A stretch of 64,000 bases of DNA from the NCBI GenBank assembly GCA_920105625.2, contig OV050031.1:95237676-95301675 (forward strand), in the 5' to 3' direction. The stretch is from Clusia tigrina. Its lineage: Eukaryota > Arthropoda > Insecta > Diptera > Clusiidae. Made by a program: the position numbers and the translations under genes. This document shows positions 13,513-26,500 of this stretch, piece after piece. Numbering within the stretch: the stretch's first letter is position 1; each line of letters opens with the position of its first letter. The notes beneath the pieces were generated by a model. That model did not search any database. It saw only the letters and a list, made by a program, of their open reading frames with translations, and had not been told where the DNA came from.

Positions 13513-15080
13513 ACTGGAGCGTCATAGAACCTTGAAATTTTGTAACTATAAAGTACTCTAGCCTCTTGTCAATTTAAGCTATCGCTCAAAGCTATGCTAC
13601 CCTTGAGTCCCAAATCAAACACTGATAAAACTTCAAATGGCCCTAACTTCTGTACGGTACGTCCTACACCTGTCAAAGTTTGCAACATACAAATGCTTGT
13701 AACTTTTTACTGGAGCGTCATAAAACCTTGAAATTTTGTAACAATAAAGCAATCGAGCCGCTTGCCAATTTAAGCTATCGCTCAAAGCTATGCTAACCTT
13801 AAGTCCCAAATCAAACACTGATAAAACTTCAAATGGCCCTAACTTATATACGGTACGTCCTACACCTATCAAAGTTTGCAACACACAAATGCATTTAACT
13901 TTTTACTGGAGCGTCATAAAACCTGGAAATTTTGTAACAATAAAGTACACGAGCCTCTTGTCAATTTAAGCTATCGCTCAAAGCTATGCTACCCTTAAGT
14001 CCCGAATCAAACACTGATAAAACTTCAAATGGCCCTAAGTTCTATACAGTATGTCCTACACCTATCATAGTATGCAACATACAAGTGCTTGTAACTTTTT
14101 ACTGGAGCGTCATAAAACCTTGAAATTTTGTAACAATAAAGCACTCGAGCCTCTTGTCAATTGAAGCTATCGCTCAAAGCTATCCTACCCTTAAGTCCCA
14201 AATAAAACACTGATAAAACTTCAAATGGCCCTAAATTCTATACGGTACGTCCTACACCTATCAAAGTTTGCAACATATAAATGCTTGTAACTTTTTACTG
14301 GAGCGTCATAAAACCTTGAAATTTTGTAACAATAAAGTACTCGAGCCTCTTGTCAATTTAAGCTATCGCTCAAAGCTATGCTACCCTTAAGTCCCAAATA
14401 AAACACTGATAAAACTTCAAATGGCCCTAACTTCTGTACGGTACGTCCTACACCTTTCAAAGTTTGCAATATACAAATGCTTGTAACTTTTTACTGGAGC
14501 GTCATAAAACCTTGAAATTTTGTAACAATAAAGTACACGAGCCTCTTGTCAATTTAAGCTATCGCTCAAAGCTATGCTAACCTAAAGTCCCAAATCAAAC
14601 ACTCATAAAACTTCAAATGGCCCTGACTTCTATACGGTACGTCCTACACCTATCAAAGTTTGCAACACACAAATGCATTTAACTTTTTACTGGAGCGTCA
14701 TAAAACCTTGAAATTTTTTAACTATAAAGTACTCGAGCCTCTTGTCAATTTAAGCTATCGCTCAAAGCTATGCTACCCTTAAGTCCCGAATCAAACACTG
14801 ATAAAACTTCAAATGGCCCTAAGTTCTATACAGTACGTCCTACACCTATCAAAGTTTGCAACATACAAGTGCTTGTAACTTTTTACTGTTGCGTCATAAA
14901 ACCTTGAAATTTTGTAACAATAAAGCACTCGAGCCTCTTGTCAATTTAAGCTATCGCTCAAAGCTATGCTACCCTTGAGTCCCAAATCAATCACTGATAA
15001 AACTTCAAATGGCCCTAACTTCTGTACGGTACGTCCTACACCTATCAAAGTTTGCAACATATAAATGCTTGTAACTTTTT

Positions 15081-16256
15081 ACTGGAGCGTAATAAAACCT
15101 TGAAATTTTGTAACAATAAAGTACTCGAGCCTCTTGTCAATTTAAGCTATCGCTCAAAGCTATGCTACCCTTAAGTCCCAAATCAAACACTGATAAAACT
15201 TCAAATGGCCCTAACTTCTATACGGTATGTCCTACACCTATCAAAGTTTGCAACATATAAATGCATTTAACTTTTCAGTGGAGCGTCATAAAACCTTGAA
15301 ATTTTGTAACAATAAAGTACTCGAGCCTCTTGTCAATTGAAGCTATCGCTCAAAGCTATGCTACCCTTAAGTCCCGAATCAAACACTGATAAAACTTCAA
15401 ATGGCCCTAACTTCTATACGGTACGTCCTACACCTATAAAAGTTTGCAACATACAAATGCTTGTAACTTTTTACTGGAGCGTCATAAAACCTTGAAATTT
15501 TGTAACAATAAAGTACTCGAGCCTCTTGTCAATTTAAGCTATCGCTGAAAGCTATGCTACCCTTGAGTCCCAAATCAAACACTGATAAAACTTCAAATGG
15601 TCCTAACTTCTGTACGGTACGTCCTACACCTATCAAAGTTTGCAACATACAAATGCTTGTAACTTTTTACTGGATCGTCATAAAACCTTGAAATTTTGTA
15701 ACAATAAAGTACTCGGGCCTCTTGTCAATTTAAGCTGTCGCTCAAAGCTATGCTACCCTTAAGTCCCAAATCAAACACTGATAAAACTTCAAATGTCCCT
15801 AACTTCTATACGGTACGTGCTACACCTATCAAATTTTGCAACACACAAATGCATTTAACTTTTTACTGGAGCGTCATAAAACCTTGAAATTTTGTAACAA
15901 TAAAGTACTCGAGCCTCTTGTCAATTTAAGCTATCGCTCAAAGCTATGCTACCCTTAAGTCCCGAATCAAACACTGATAAAACTTCAAATGGCCCTAACT
16001 TCTGTACGGTACGTCCTACACCTATCAAAGTTTGCAACACACAAATGCATTTAACTTTTTACTGGTGCGTCATAAAACCTTGAAATTTTGTAACAATAAA
16101 GTACTCGAGCCTCTTGTCAATTTAAGCTATCGCTCAAAGCTATGCTACCCTTGAGTCCCAAATCAATCACTGATAAAACTTCAAATGGCCCTAACTTCTG
16201 TACGGTACGTCCTACACCTATCAAAGTCTGCAACATATAAATGCTTGTAACTTTTT
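15081..16256. repeat. 6-unit block of zone 1, copy 1
   Basis: Six units starting at 15081, 15277, 15473, 15669, 15865 and 16061. The marks in order are gcgtaataaaacc with ttttcagtgg; cccgaatc with ctataaaagtttg; atggtcctaac; ctcgggcctc with gctgtcgc, aaatgtcccta and acgtgctac; actggtgcgtc; and aaatcaatc. Five of the six units recur at 16257 in the same order, with about ten differences over 980 bp by eye. The first three units correspond in order to HOR-2 units N2, N3 and N4 of the right-hand part of the window. Confidence 0.88.
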
Positions 16257-17236
16257 ACTGGAGCGTAATAAAACCTTGAAATTTTGTAACAATAAAGTAC
16301 TCGAGCCTCTTGTCAATTTAAGCTATCGCTCAAAGCTATGCTACCCTTAAGTCCTAAATCAAACACTGATAAAACTTCAAATGGCCCTAACTTCTATACG
16401 GTACGTCCTACACCTATCAAAGTTTGCAACATATAAATGCATTTAACTTTTCAGTGGAGCGTCATAAAACCTTGAAATTTTGTAACAATAAAGTACTCGA
16501 GCCTCTTGTCAATTTAAGCTATCGCTCAAAGCTATGCTACCCTTAAGTCCCGAATCAAACTCTGATAAAACTTCAAATGGCCCTAACTTCTATACGGTAC
16601 GTCCTACACCTATAAAAGTTTGCAACATACAAATGCTTGTAACTTTTTACTGGAGCGTCATAAAACCTTGAAATTTTGTAACAATAAAGTACTCGAGCCT
16701 CTTGTCAATTTAAGCTATCGCTTAAAGCTATGCTACCCTTGAGTCCCAAATCAAACACTGATAAAACTTCAAATGGTCCTAACTTCTGTACGGTACGTCC
16801 TACACCTATCAAAGTTTGCAACATACAAATGCTTGTAACTTTTTACTGGAGCGTCATAAAACCTTGAAATTTTGTAACAATAAAGTACTCGGGCCTCTTG
16901 TCAATTTAAGCTGTCGCTCAAAGCTATGCTACCCTTAAGTCCCAAATCAAACACTGATAAAACTTCAAATGTCCCTAACTTCTATACGGTACGTGCTACA
17001 CCTATCAAAGTTTGCAACACACAAATGCATTTAACTTTTTACTGGAGCGTCATAAAACCTTGAAATTTTGTAACAATAAAGTACTCGAGCCTCTTGTCAA
17101 TTTAAGCTATCGCTCAAAGCTATGCTACCCTTAAGTCCAGAATCAAACACTGATAAAACTTCAAATGGCCCTAACTTCTGTACGGTATGTCCTACACCTA
17201 TCAAAGTTTGCAACACACAAATGCATTTAACTTTTT
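16257..17236. repeat. 6-unit block of zone 1, copy 2 (five units)
   Basis: Repeats the block at 15081 with an offset of exactly 1,176 bp. Shared rare marks are ttttcagtgg, ctataaaagtttg, atggtcctaac, aaatgtcccta and acgtgctac. The sixth unit at 17237 is of another type, with gagccgcttg and agatatcgc, so the second copy is incomplete. The atggtcctaac mark recurs at 17,365 and 18,345, showing further partial spread of the same unit. Confidence 0.85.
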
Positions 17237-20200
17237 ACTGGTGCGTCATAAAACCTTGAAATTTTGTAACAATAAAGCACTCGAGCCGCTTGTCAATTTA
17301 AGATATCGCTCAAAGCTATGCTACCCTTGAGTCCCAAATCAAACACTGATAAAACTTCAAATGGTCCTAACTTCTGTACGGTACGTCCTACACCTATCAA
17401 AGTTTGCAACATACAAATGCTTATAACTTTTTACTGGAGCGTCATAAAACCTTGAAATTTTGTAACAATAAAGTATTCGAGCCTCTTGTCAATTTAAGCT
17501 ATCGCTCAAAGCTATGCTACCCTTAAGTCCCAAATCAAACACTGATAAAACTTCAAATGGCCCTAACTTCTATACGGTACGTCCTACACCTATCAAAGTT
17601 TGCAACACACAAATGCATTTAACTTTTTACCGGAGCGTCATAAAACCTTGAAATTTTGTAACTATAAAGTACTCGAGCCTCTTGTCAATTTAAGCTATCG
17701 CTCAAAGCTATGCTACCCTTAAGTCTCGAATCAAACACTGATAAAACTTCAAATGGCCCTAAGTTCTATACAGTACGTCCTACACCTATCAAAGTTTGCA
17801 ACATACAAATGCTTGTAACTTTTTACTGGAGCGTCATAAAACCTTGAAATTTCGTAACAATAAAGTACTCGAGCCTCTTGTCAATCTAAGCTATCGCTCA
17901 AAGCTATGCTACCCTTGAGTCCCAAATCAATCACTGATAAAACTTCAAATGGCCCTAACTTCTGTACGGTACGTCCTACACCTATCAAAGTTTGCAACAT
18001 ATAAATGCATTTAACTTTTCACTGGAGCGTCATAAAACCTTGAAATTTTGTAACAATAAAGTACTCGAGCCTCTTGTCAATTTAAGCTATCGCTCAAAGC
18101 TATGCTACCCTTAAGTTCCGAATCAAACACTGATAAAACTTCAAATGGCCCTAACTTCTATACGGTACGTCCTACACCTATAAAAGTTTGCAACATACAA
18201 ATGCTTGTAACTTTTTACTGGAGCGTCATAAAACCTTGAAATTTTGTAACAATAAAGTACTCGAGCCTCTTGTCAATTTAAGCTATCGCTCAAAGCTATG
18301 CTACCCTTGAGTCCCAAATCAAACACTGATAAAACTTCATATGGTCCTAACTTCTGTACGGTACGTCCTACACCTATCAAAGTTTGCAACATACAAATGC
18401 TTGTAACTTTTTACTGGAGCGTCATAAAACCTTGAAATTTTGTAACAATAAAGTACTCGGGCCTCTTGTCAATTTAAGCTGTCGCTCAAAGCTATGCTAC
18501 CCTTAAGTCCCAAATCAAACACTGATAAAACTTCAAATGGCCCTAACTTCTATACGGTACGTCCTACACCTATAAAAGTTTGCAACATACAAATGCTTGT
18601 AACTTTTTACTGGAGCGTCATAAAACCTTGAAATTTTGTAACAATAAAGTACTCGAGCCTCTTGTCAATTTAAGCTATCGCTCAAAGCTATGCTACCCTT
18701 GAGTCCCAAATCAAACACTGATAAAACTTCAAATGGCCCTAACTTCTGTACGGTACGTCCTACACCTATCAAAGTTTGCAACATACAAATGCTTATAACT
18801 TTTTACTGGAGCGTCATAAAACCTTGAAATTTTGTAACAATAAAGTACTCGAGCCTCTTGTCAATTTAAGCTATCGCTCAAAGCTATGCTACCCTTAAGT
18901 CCCAAATCAAACACTGATAAAACTTCAAATGGCCCTAACTTATATACGGTACGTCCTACACCTATCAAAGTTTGCAACACACAAATACATTTAACTTTTT
19001 ACTGGAGAGTCATAAAACCTTGAAATTTTGTAACTATAAAGTACTCGAGCCTCTTGTCAATTTAAGCTATCGCTCAAAGCTATGCTACCCTTAAGTCCCG
19101 AATCAAACACTGATAAAACTTCAAATGGCCCTAAGTTCTATACAGTACGGCCTACACCTATCAAAGTTTGCAACATACAAATGCTTGTAACTTTTTACTG
19201 GAGCGTCATAAAACCTTGAAATTTTGTAACAATAAGGTACTCGAGCCTCTTGTCAATTTAAGCTATCGCTCAAAGCTATGCTACCCTTGAGTCCCAAATC
19301 AATCACTGATAAAACTTCAAATGGCTCTAACTTCTGTACGGTACGTCCTACACCTATCAAAGTTTGCAGCATATAAATGCTTGTAACTTTTTACTGGAGC
19401 GTAATAAAACCTTGAAATTTTGTAACAATAAAGTACTCGAGCCTCTTGTCAATTTAAGCTATCGCTCAAAGCTATGCTACCCTTAAGTCCCAAATCAAAC
19501 ACTGATAAAACTTCAAATGGCCCTAACTTCTATACGGTACGTCCTACACCTATCAAAGTTTGCAACATATAAATGCATTTAACTTTTCACTGGAGCGTCA
19601 TAAAACCTTGAAATTTTGTAACAATAAAGTACTCGAGCCTCTTGTAAATTTAAGCTATCGCTCAAAGCTATGCTACCCTTAAGTCCCGAATCAAACACTG
19701 ATAAAACTTCAAATGGCCCTAACTTCTATACGGTACGTCCTACACCTATAAAAGTTTGTAACATACAAATGCTTGTAACTTTTTACTGGAGCGTCATAAA
19801 ACCTTGAAATTTTGTAACAATAAAGTACTCGAGCCTCTTGTCAATTTAAGCTATCGCTCAAAGCTACGCTACCCTTGAGTCCCAAATCAAACACTGATAA
19901 AACTTCAAATGGCCCTAACTTCTATACGGTACGTCCTACACCTATCAAAGTTTGCAACATATAAATGCTTGTAACTTTTTACTGGAGCGTAATAAAACCT
20001 TGAAATTTTGTAACAATAAAGCACTCGAGTCGCTTGTCAATTTAAGCTATCGCTCAAAGCTACGCTACCCTTGAGTCCCAAATCAAACACTGATAAGACT
20101 TCAAATGGCCCTAACTTCTGTACGGTACGTCCTACACCTATCAAAGTTTGCAACATACAAATGCTTGTAACTTTTTACTGGAGCGTCATAAAACCTTGAA

Positions 20201-20570
20201 ATTTTGTAACAATAAAGTACTCGAGCCTATTGTCAATTTAAGCTATCGCTCAAAGCTATGCTACCCTTAAGTCCCAAATCAAACACTGATAAAACTTCAA
20301 ATGGCCCTCAATTCTATACGGTACGTCCTACACCTATCAAAGTTTGCAACATATAAATGCTTGTTACTTTTTACTGAAGCGTCATAAAACCTTGAAATTT
20401 TGTATCAATAAAGTACTCGAGCCTCTTGTCAATTTAAGCTATCGCTCAAAGCTATGCTACCCTTAAATCCCAAATAAAACACTGATAAAACTTCAAATGG
20501 CCCTAAGTTCTATACAGTACGTCCTACACCTATCAAAATGTGCAACATACAAATGCTTGTAACTTTTTAC

Positions 20571-23500
20571 TGGAGCGTCATAAAACCTTGAAAGTTTGTA
20601 ACAATAAAGTACTCGAGCCTCTTGTCAATTTAAGCTATCGCTCAAAGCTATGCTACCCTTGAGTCCCAAATTAAACACTGGTAAAACTTCAAATGGCCCT
20701 AACTTCTATACGGTACGTCCTACACCTATCAAAGTTTGCAACATACAAATGCTTGTAACTTTTTACTGGAGTGTCATAAAACCTTGAAATTTTGTAACAA
20801 TAAAGTACTCGAGCCTCTTGTCAATTTAAGCTATCGCTCAAAGCTATGCTACCCTTGAGTCCCAAATCAATCACTGATAAAACTTCAAATGGCCCTAACT
20901 TCTATACGGTACGTCCTACACCTATCAAAGTTTGCAACATATAAATGCTTGTAACTTTTTACTGGAGCGTCATAAAACCTTGAAATTTTGTAACAATAAA
21001 GTACTCGAGCCGCTTGTCAATTTAAGCTATCGCTCAAAGCTATGCTTCCCCTTAGTCCCAAATCAAACACTGATAAAACTTCAAATGGCCCTAAATTCTA
21101 TACGGTACGTCCTACACCTATCAAAGTTTGCAACATATAATTGCTTGTAACTTTTTACTGGAGCGTCATAAAACCTTGAAATTTTGTAACAATAAAGTCC
21201 TCGAGCCTCTTGTCAATTTAATCTATTGCTCAAAGCTATGCTACCCTTAAGTCCCAAATTAAACACTGATCAAATTTCAAATGGCCCTAACTTCTATACG
21301 GCACGTCCTACACCTATCAAAGTTTGCAACATACAAATGCTTGTAACTTTTTACTGGAGCGTCAGAAAACATTGAAATTTTGTAAAAATAATGTACTCGA
21401 GCCTCTTGTAAATTTAAGCTATCGCTCAAAGCTATGCTACCCTTGAATCCCAAATCAATCACTGATAAAACTTCAAATGGCTTTAACTTTTATACGGTAC
21501 GTCCTACACCTATCAAAGTTTGCAACATACACATGCTTGTAACTTTTTACTGGAGCGTCATAAAACATTGAAATTTTGTAACAATAAAGTACTCGAGCCT
21601 CTTGTCAATTTAAGCTATCGCTCAGAGCTATGCTACCTTAAGTCCCGAATCAATCACTGATAAAACTTCAAATGGCCCTAAATTCTATACGGTACGTCCT
21701 ACACCTATCAAAGTTTGCAACATACAAATGCTTGTAACTTTTTAATGGAGCGTCATAAAACCTTGAAATTTTGTAACAATAAAGTACTCGAGCCGCTTGT
21801 CAATTTAAGCTGTAGCTCAAAGCTATGCTACCCTTGAGTCCCAAATCAAACACTGATAAACCTTCAAATGGCCCTAACTTCTGTACGGTACGTCCTACAC
21901 CTATCAAAGTTTGCAACATATAAATGCTGGTAACTTTTTACTGGAGCGTCATAAAACCTTGAAATTTTGTAACAATAAAGTACTCGAGCCTCTTGTCAAT
22001 TTAAGCTATCGCTCAAAGCTATGCTACCCTTGAGTCCTAAATTAAACACTGATAAAACTTCAAATGGCCCTAACTTCTATACGGTACGTCCTACACCTAT
22101 CAAAGTTTGCAACATACAAATGCTTGTAACTTTTTACTGGAGCGTCATAAAACCTTGAAATTTTGTAACAATAAAGTACTCGAGCCTCTTGTCAATTTAA
22201 GCTATCGCTCAAAGCTATACTACCCTTGAGTCCCAAATCAATCACTGATAAAACTTCAAATGGCCCTAACTTCTGTACGGTACGTCCTAAGCCTATCAAA
22301 GTTTGCAACATATAAATGCTTGTAACTTTTTACTGGAGCGTCATAAAACCTTGAAATTTTGTAACAATAAAGTACTCGAGCCGCTTGTCAATTTAAGCTA
22401 TCGCTCAAAGCTATGCTACCCTTAAGTCCCAAATCAAACACTGATAAAACTTCAAATGGCCCTAAATTCTATACGGTACGTCCTACACCTATCAAAGTTT
22501 GCAACACACAAATGCATTTAACTTTTTACTGGAGCGTCATAAAACCTGTAAATTTTGTAACAATAAAGTACTCGAGCCTCTTGTCAATTTAAGCTATCGC
22601 TCAAAGCTATGCTACCCTTGAGTCCCAAATTAAACACTGATAAAACTTCAAATGGCCCTAACTTCTATACGGGACGTCCTACACCTATCAAAGTTTGCAA
22701 CATACAAATGCTTGTAACTTTTTACTGGAGCGTCATAAAACCTTGAAATTTTGTAACAATAAAGTACTCGAGCCTCTTGTCAATTTAAGCTATCGCTCAA
22801 AGCTATGCTACCCTTAAGTCCCAAATCAAACACTGATAAAACTTCAAATGGCCCTAAATTCTATACGGTACGTCCTACACCTACCAAAGTTTGCAACATA
22901 TAAATGCTTGTAACTTTTTACTGGAGCGTCATAAAACCTTGAAATTTTGTAACAATAAAGCACTCGAGCCTCTTGACAATTTAAGCTATTGCTCAAAGCT
23001 ATGCTACCCTTAAGTCCCAAATTAAACACTGATAAAACTTCAAATGGCCCTAACTTCTATACGGCACGTTCTACACCTATCAAAGTTTGCAACATACAAA
23101 TGCTTGTAACTTTTTACTGGAGCGTCATAAAACCTTGAAATTTTGTAACAATAAAGTACTCGAGCCGCTTGTCAATTTAAGCTATCGCTGAAAGCTATGC
23201 TACCCTTAAGTCCCAAATCAAACACTGATAAAACTTCAAATGGCCCTAAATTCTATACGGTACGTCCTACACCTACCAAAGTTTGCAACATATAAATGCT
23301 TGTAACTTTTTACTGGAGCGTCATAAAACCTTGAAATTTTGTAACAATAAAGCACTTGAGCCTCTTGTCAATTTAAGCTATTGCTCAAAGCTATGCTACC
23401 CTTAAGTCCCAAATTAAACACTGATAAAACTTCGAATGGCCCTAACTTCTATACGGCACGTCCTACACCTATCAAAGTTTGCAACATACAAATGCTTGTA

Positions 23501-26500
23501 ACTTTTTACTGGAGCGTCATAAAACATTGAAATTTTGTAAAAATAATGTACTCGAGCCTCTTGTCAATTTAAGCTATCGCTCAAAGCTATGCTACCCTTG
23601 AATCCCAAATCAATCACTGATAAAACTTCAAATGGCCCTAACTTTTATACGGTATGTCCTACACCTATCAAAGTTTGCAACATACAAATGCTTGTAACTT
23701 TTTACTGGAGCGTCATAAAACATTGAAATTTTGTAACAATAAAGTACTCGAGCCTCTCGTCAATTTAAGCTATCGCTCAAAGCTCTGCTACCCTTAAGTC
23801 CCGAATCAATCACTGATAAAACTTCATATGGCCCTAAATTCTATACGGTACGTCCTACACCTATCAAAGTTTGCAACATACAAATGCTTGTAACTTTTTA
23901 CTGGAGCGTCATAAAACCTTGAAATTTTGTAACAATAAAGTACTCGAGCCTCTTGTCAATTTAAGCTATCGCTCAAAGCTATGCTACCCTTGAGTCCCAA
24001 ATCAAACACGGATAAAACTTCAAATGGCCCTAACTTCTATACGGTACGTCCAACACCTATCAAAGTTTGCAACATACAAGTGCTTGTAACTTTTCACTGG
24101 AGCGTCATAAAACCTTGAAATTTTGTAACAATAAAGTACACGAGCCGCTTGTCAATTTAAGCTATCGCTCAAAGCTATGCTGCCCTTAAGTCCCGAATCA
24201 ATCACTGATAAAACTTCAAATGGCCCTAAATTCTATACGGTACGTCCTACACCTATCAAAGTTTGCAACATACAAATGCTTGTAACTTTTTACTGGAGCG
24301 TCATAAAACCTTGAAATTTTGTAACAATAAAGTACTCGAGCCGCTTGTCAATTTAAGCTATCGCTCAAAGCTATGCTACCCTTAAGTCCCAAATCAAACA
24401 CTGATAAAACTTCAAATGGCCCTAAATTCTATACGGTACGTCCTACACCTATCAAAGTTTGCAACACACAAATGCATTTAACTTTTTACTGGAGCGTCAT
24501 AAAACCTTGAAATTTTGTAACTATAAAGTACTCGAGCCTCTTGTCAATTTAAGCTATTGCTCAAAGCTATGCTACCATTAAGTCCCAAATTAAACACTGA
24601 TAAAACTTCAAATGGCCCTAACTTCTATACGGCACGTCCTACACCTATCAAAGTTTGCAACACACAAATGCATTTAACTTTTTACTGGAGCGTCATAAAA
24701 CATTGAAGTTTTGTAAAAATAATGTACTCGAGCCTCTTGTCAATTTAAGCTATTGCTCAAAGCTATGCTACCATTAAGTCCCAAATTAAACACTGATAAA
24801 ACTTCAAATGGCCCTAACTTCTATACGGCACGTCCTACACCTATCAAAGTTTGCAACATACAAATGCTTGTAACTTTTTACTGGAGCGTCATAAAACATT
24901 GAAGTTTTGTAAAAATAATGTACTCGAGCCTCTTGTCAATTTAAGCTATCGCTCAAAGCTATGCTACCCTTGAATCCCAAATCAATCACTGATAAAACTT
25001 CAAATGGTCCTAACTTTTATACGGTACGTCCTACACCTATCAAAGTTTGTAACATACAAATGCTTGTAACTTTTTACTGGAGCGTCATAAAACATTGAAA
25101 TTTTGTAACAATAAAGTACTCGAGCCTCTTGTCAATTTAAGCTATCGCTCAAAGCTATGCTGCCCTTAAGTCCCGAATCAATCACCGATAAAACTTCAAA
25201 TGGCCCTAAATTCTATACGGTACGTCCTACACCTATCAAAGTTTGCAACATACAAATGCTTGTAACTTTTTACTGGAGCGTCATAAAACCTTGAAATTTT
25301 GTAACAATAAATTACTCGAGCCTCTTGTCAATTTAAGCTATCGCTCAAAGCTATGCTACACTTGAGTCCCAAATCAAACACTGATAAAACTTCAAATGGC
25401 CCTAACTTCTATACGGTTCGTCCTACACCTATCAAAGTTTGCAACATACAAATGCTTGTAACTTTTCACTGGAGCGTCATAAAACCTTCAAATTTTGTAA
25501 CAATAAAGTACTCGAGCCGCTTGTCAATTTAAGCTATCGCTCAAAGCTATGCTACCCTTGAGTCCCAAATCAAACACTGATAAACCTTCAAATGGCCCTA
25601 ACTTCTGTACGGTACGTCCTACACCTATCAAAGTTTGCAACATATAAATGCTTGTAACTTTTTACTGGAGCGTCATAAAACCTGTAAATTTTGTAACAAT
25701 AAAGTACTCGAGCCTCTTGTCAATTTAAGCTATCGCTCAAAGCTATGCTACCCTTGAGTCCCAAATTAAACACTGATAAAACTTCAAATGGCCCTAACTT
25801 CTATACGGTACGTCCTACACCTATCAAAGTTTGCAACATACAAATGCTTGTAACTTTTTACTGGAGCGTCATAAAACCTTGAAATTTTGTAACAATAAAG
25901 TACTCGAGCCTCTTGTCAATTTAAGCTATCGCTCAAAGCTATGCTACCCTTAAGTCCCAAATCAAACACTGATAAAACTTCAAATGGCCCTAAATTCTAA
26001 ACGGTACGTCCTACACCTACCAAAGTTTGCAACATATAAATGCTTGTAACTTTTTACTGGAGCGTCATAAAACCTTGAAATTTTGTAACAATAAAGCACT
26101 CGAGCCTCTTGTCAATTTAAGCTATTGGTCTAAGCTATGCTACCCTTAAGTCCCAAATTAAACACTGATAAAACTTCAAATGGCCCTAACTTCTATACGG
26201 CACGTCCTACACCTATCAAAGTTTGCAACATACAAATGCTTGTAACTTTTTACTGGAGCGTCATAAAACCTTGAAATTTTGTAACAATAAAGTACTCGAG
26301 CCGCTTGTCAATTTAAGCTATCGCTCAAAGCTATGCTACCCTTAAGTCCCAAATCAAACACTGATAAAACTTCAAATGGCCCTAAATTCTATACGGTACG
26401 TCCTACACCTACCAAAGTTTGCAACATATAAATGCTTGTAACTTTTTACTGGAGCGTCAAAAAACCTTGAAATTTTGTAACAATAAAGCACTCGGGCCTC

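Larger units (their letters stand above)
1..20570. repeat. Zone 1: heterogeneous satellite, cacacaaatgcattt-rich
   Basis: About 105 units. Many end in cacacaaatgcattt instead of catacaaatgcttg, and units with catacaagtgc, gcaatcgagccgcttg and gctaacctt are frequent. No single long higher-order period runs through the zone. Local duplications of six units occur, and similar units often lie 3 to 13 units apart. Six of the ten length changes found in the array are here. At 14,885-15,668 and again at 19,199-20,178 lie runs of units with the same order of marks as HOR-2 units N1 to N5, but more diverged. I saw nothing but satellite. Confidence 0.9.

Noticed and set aside
20932..21150. + strand open frames of 72 codons at 20932, 26811, 60325 and 62874
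   Set aside because: Each runs from the ATG in a gcaaca-type end through one unit and stops in the next. The pair at 60325 and 62874 is identical only because the underlying units are duplicates. There is no upstream or downstream gene context.
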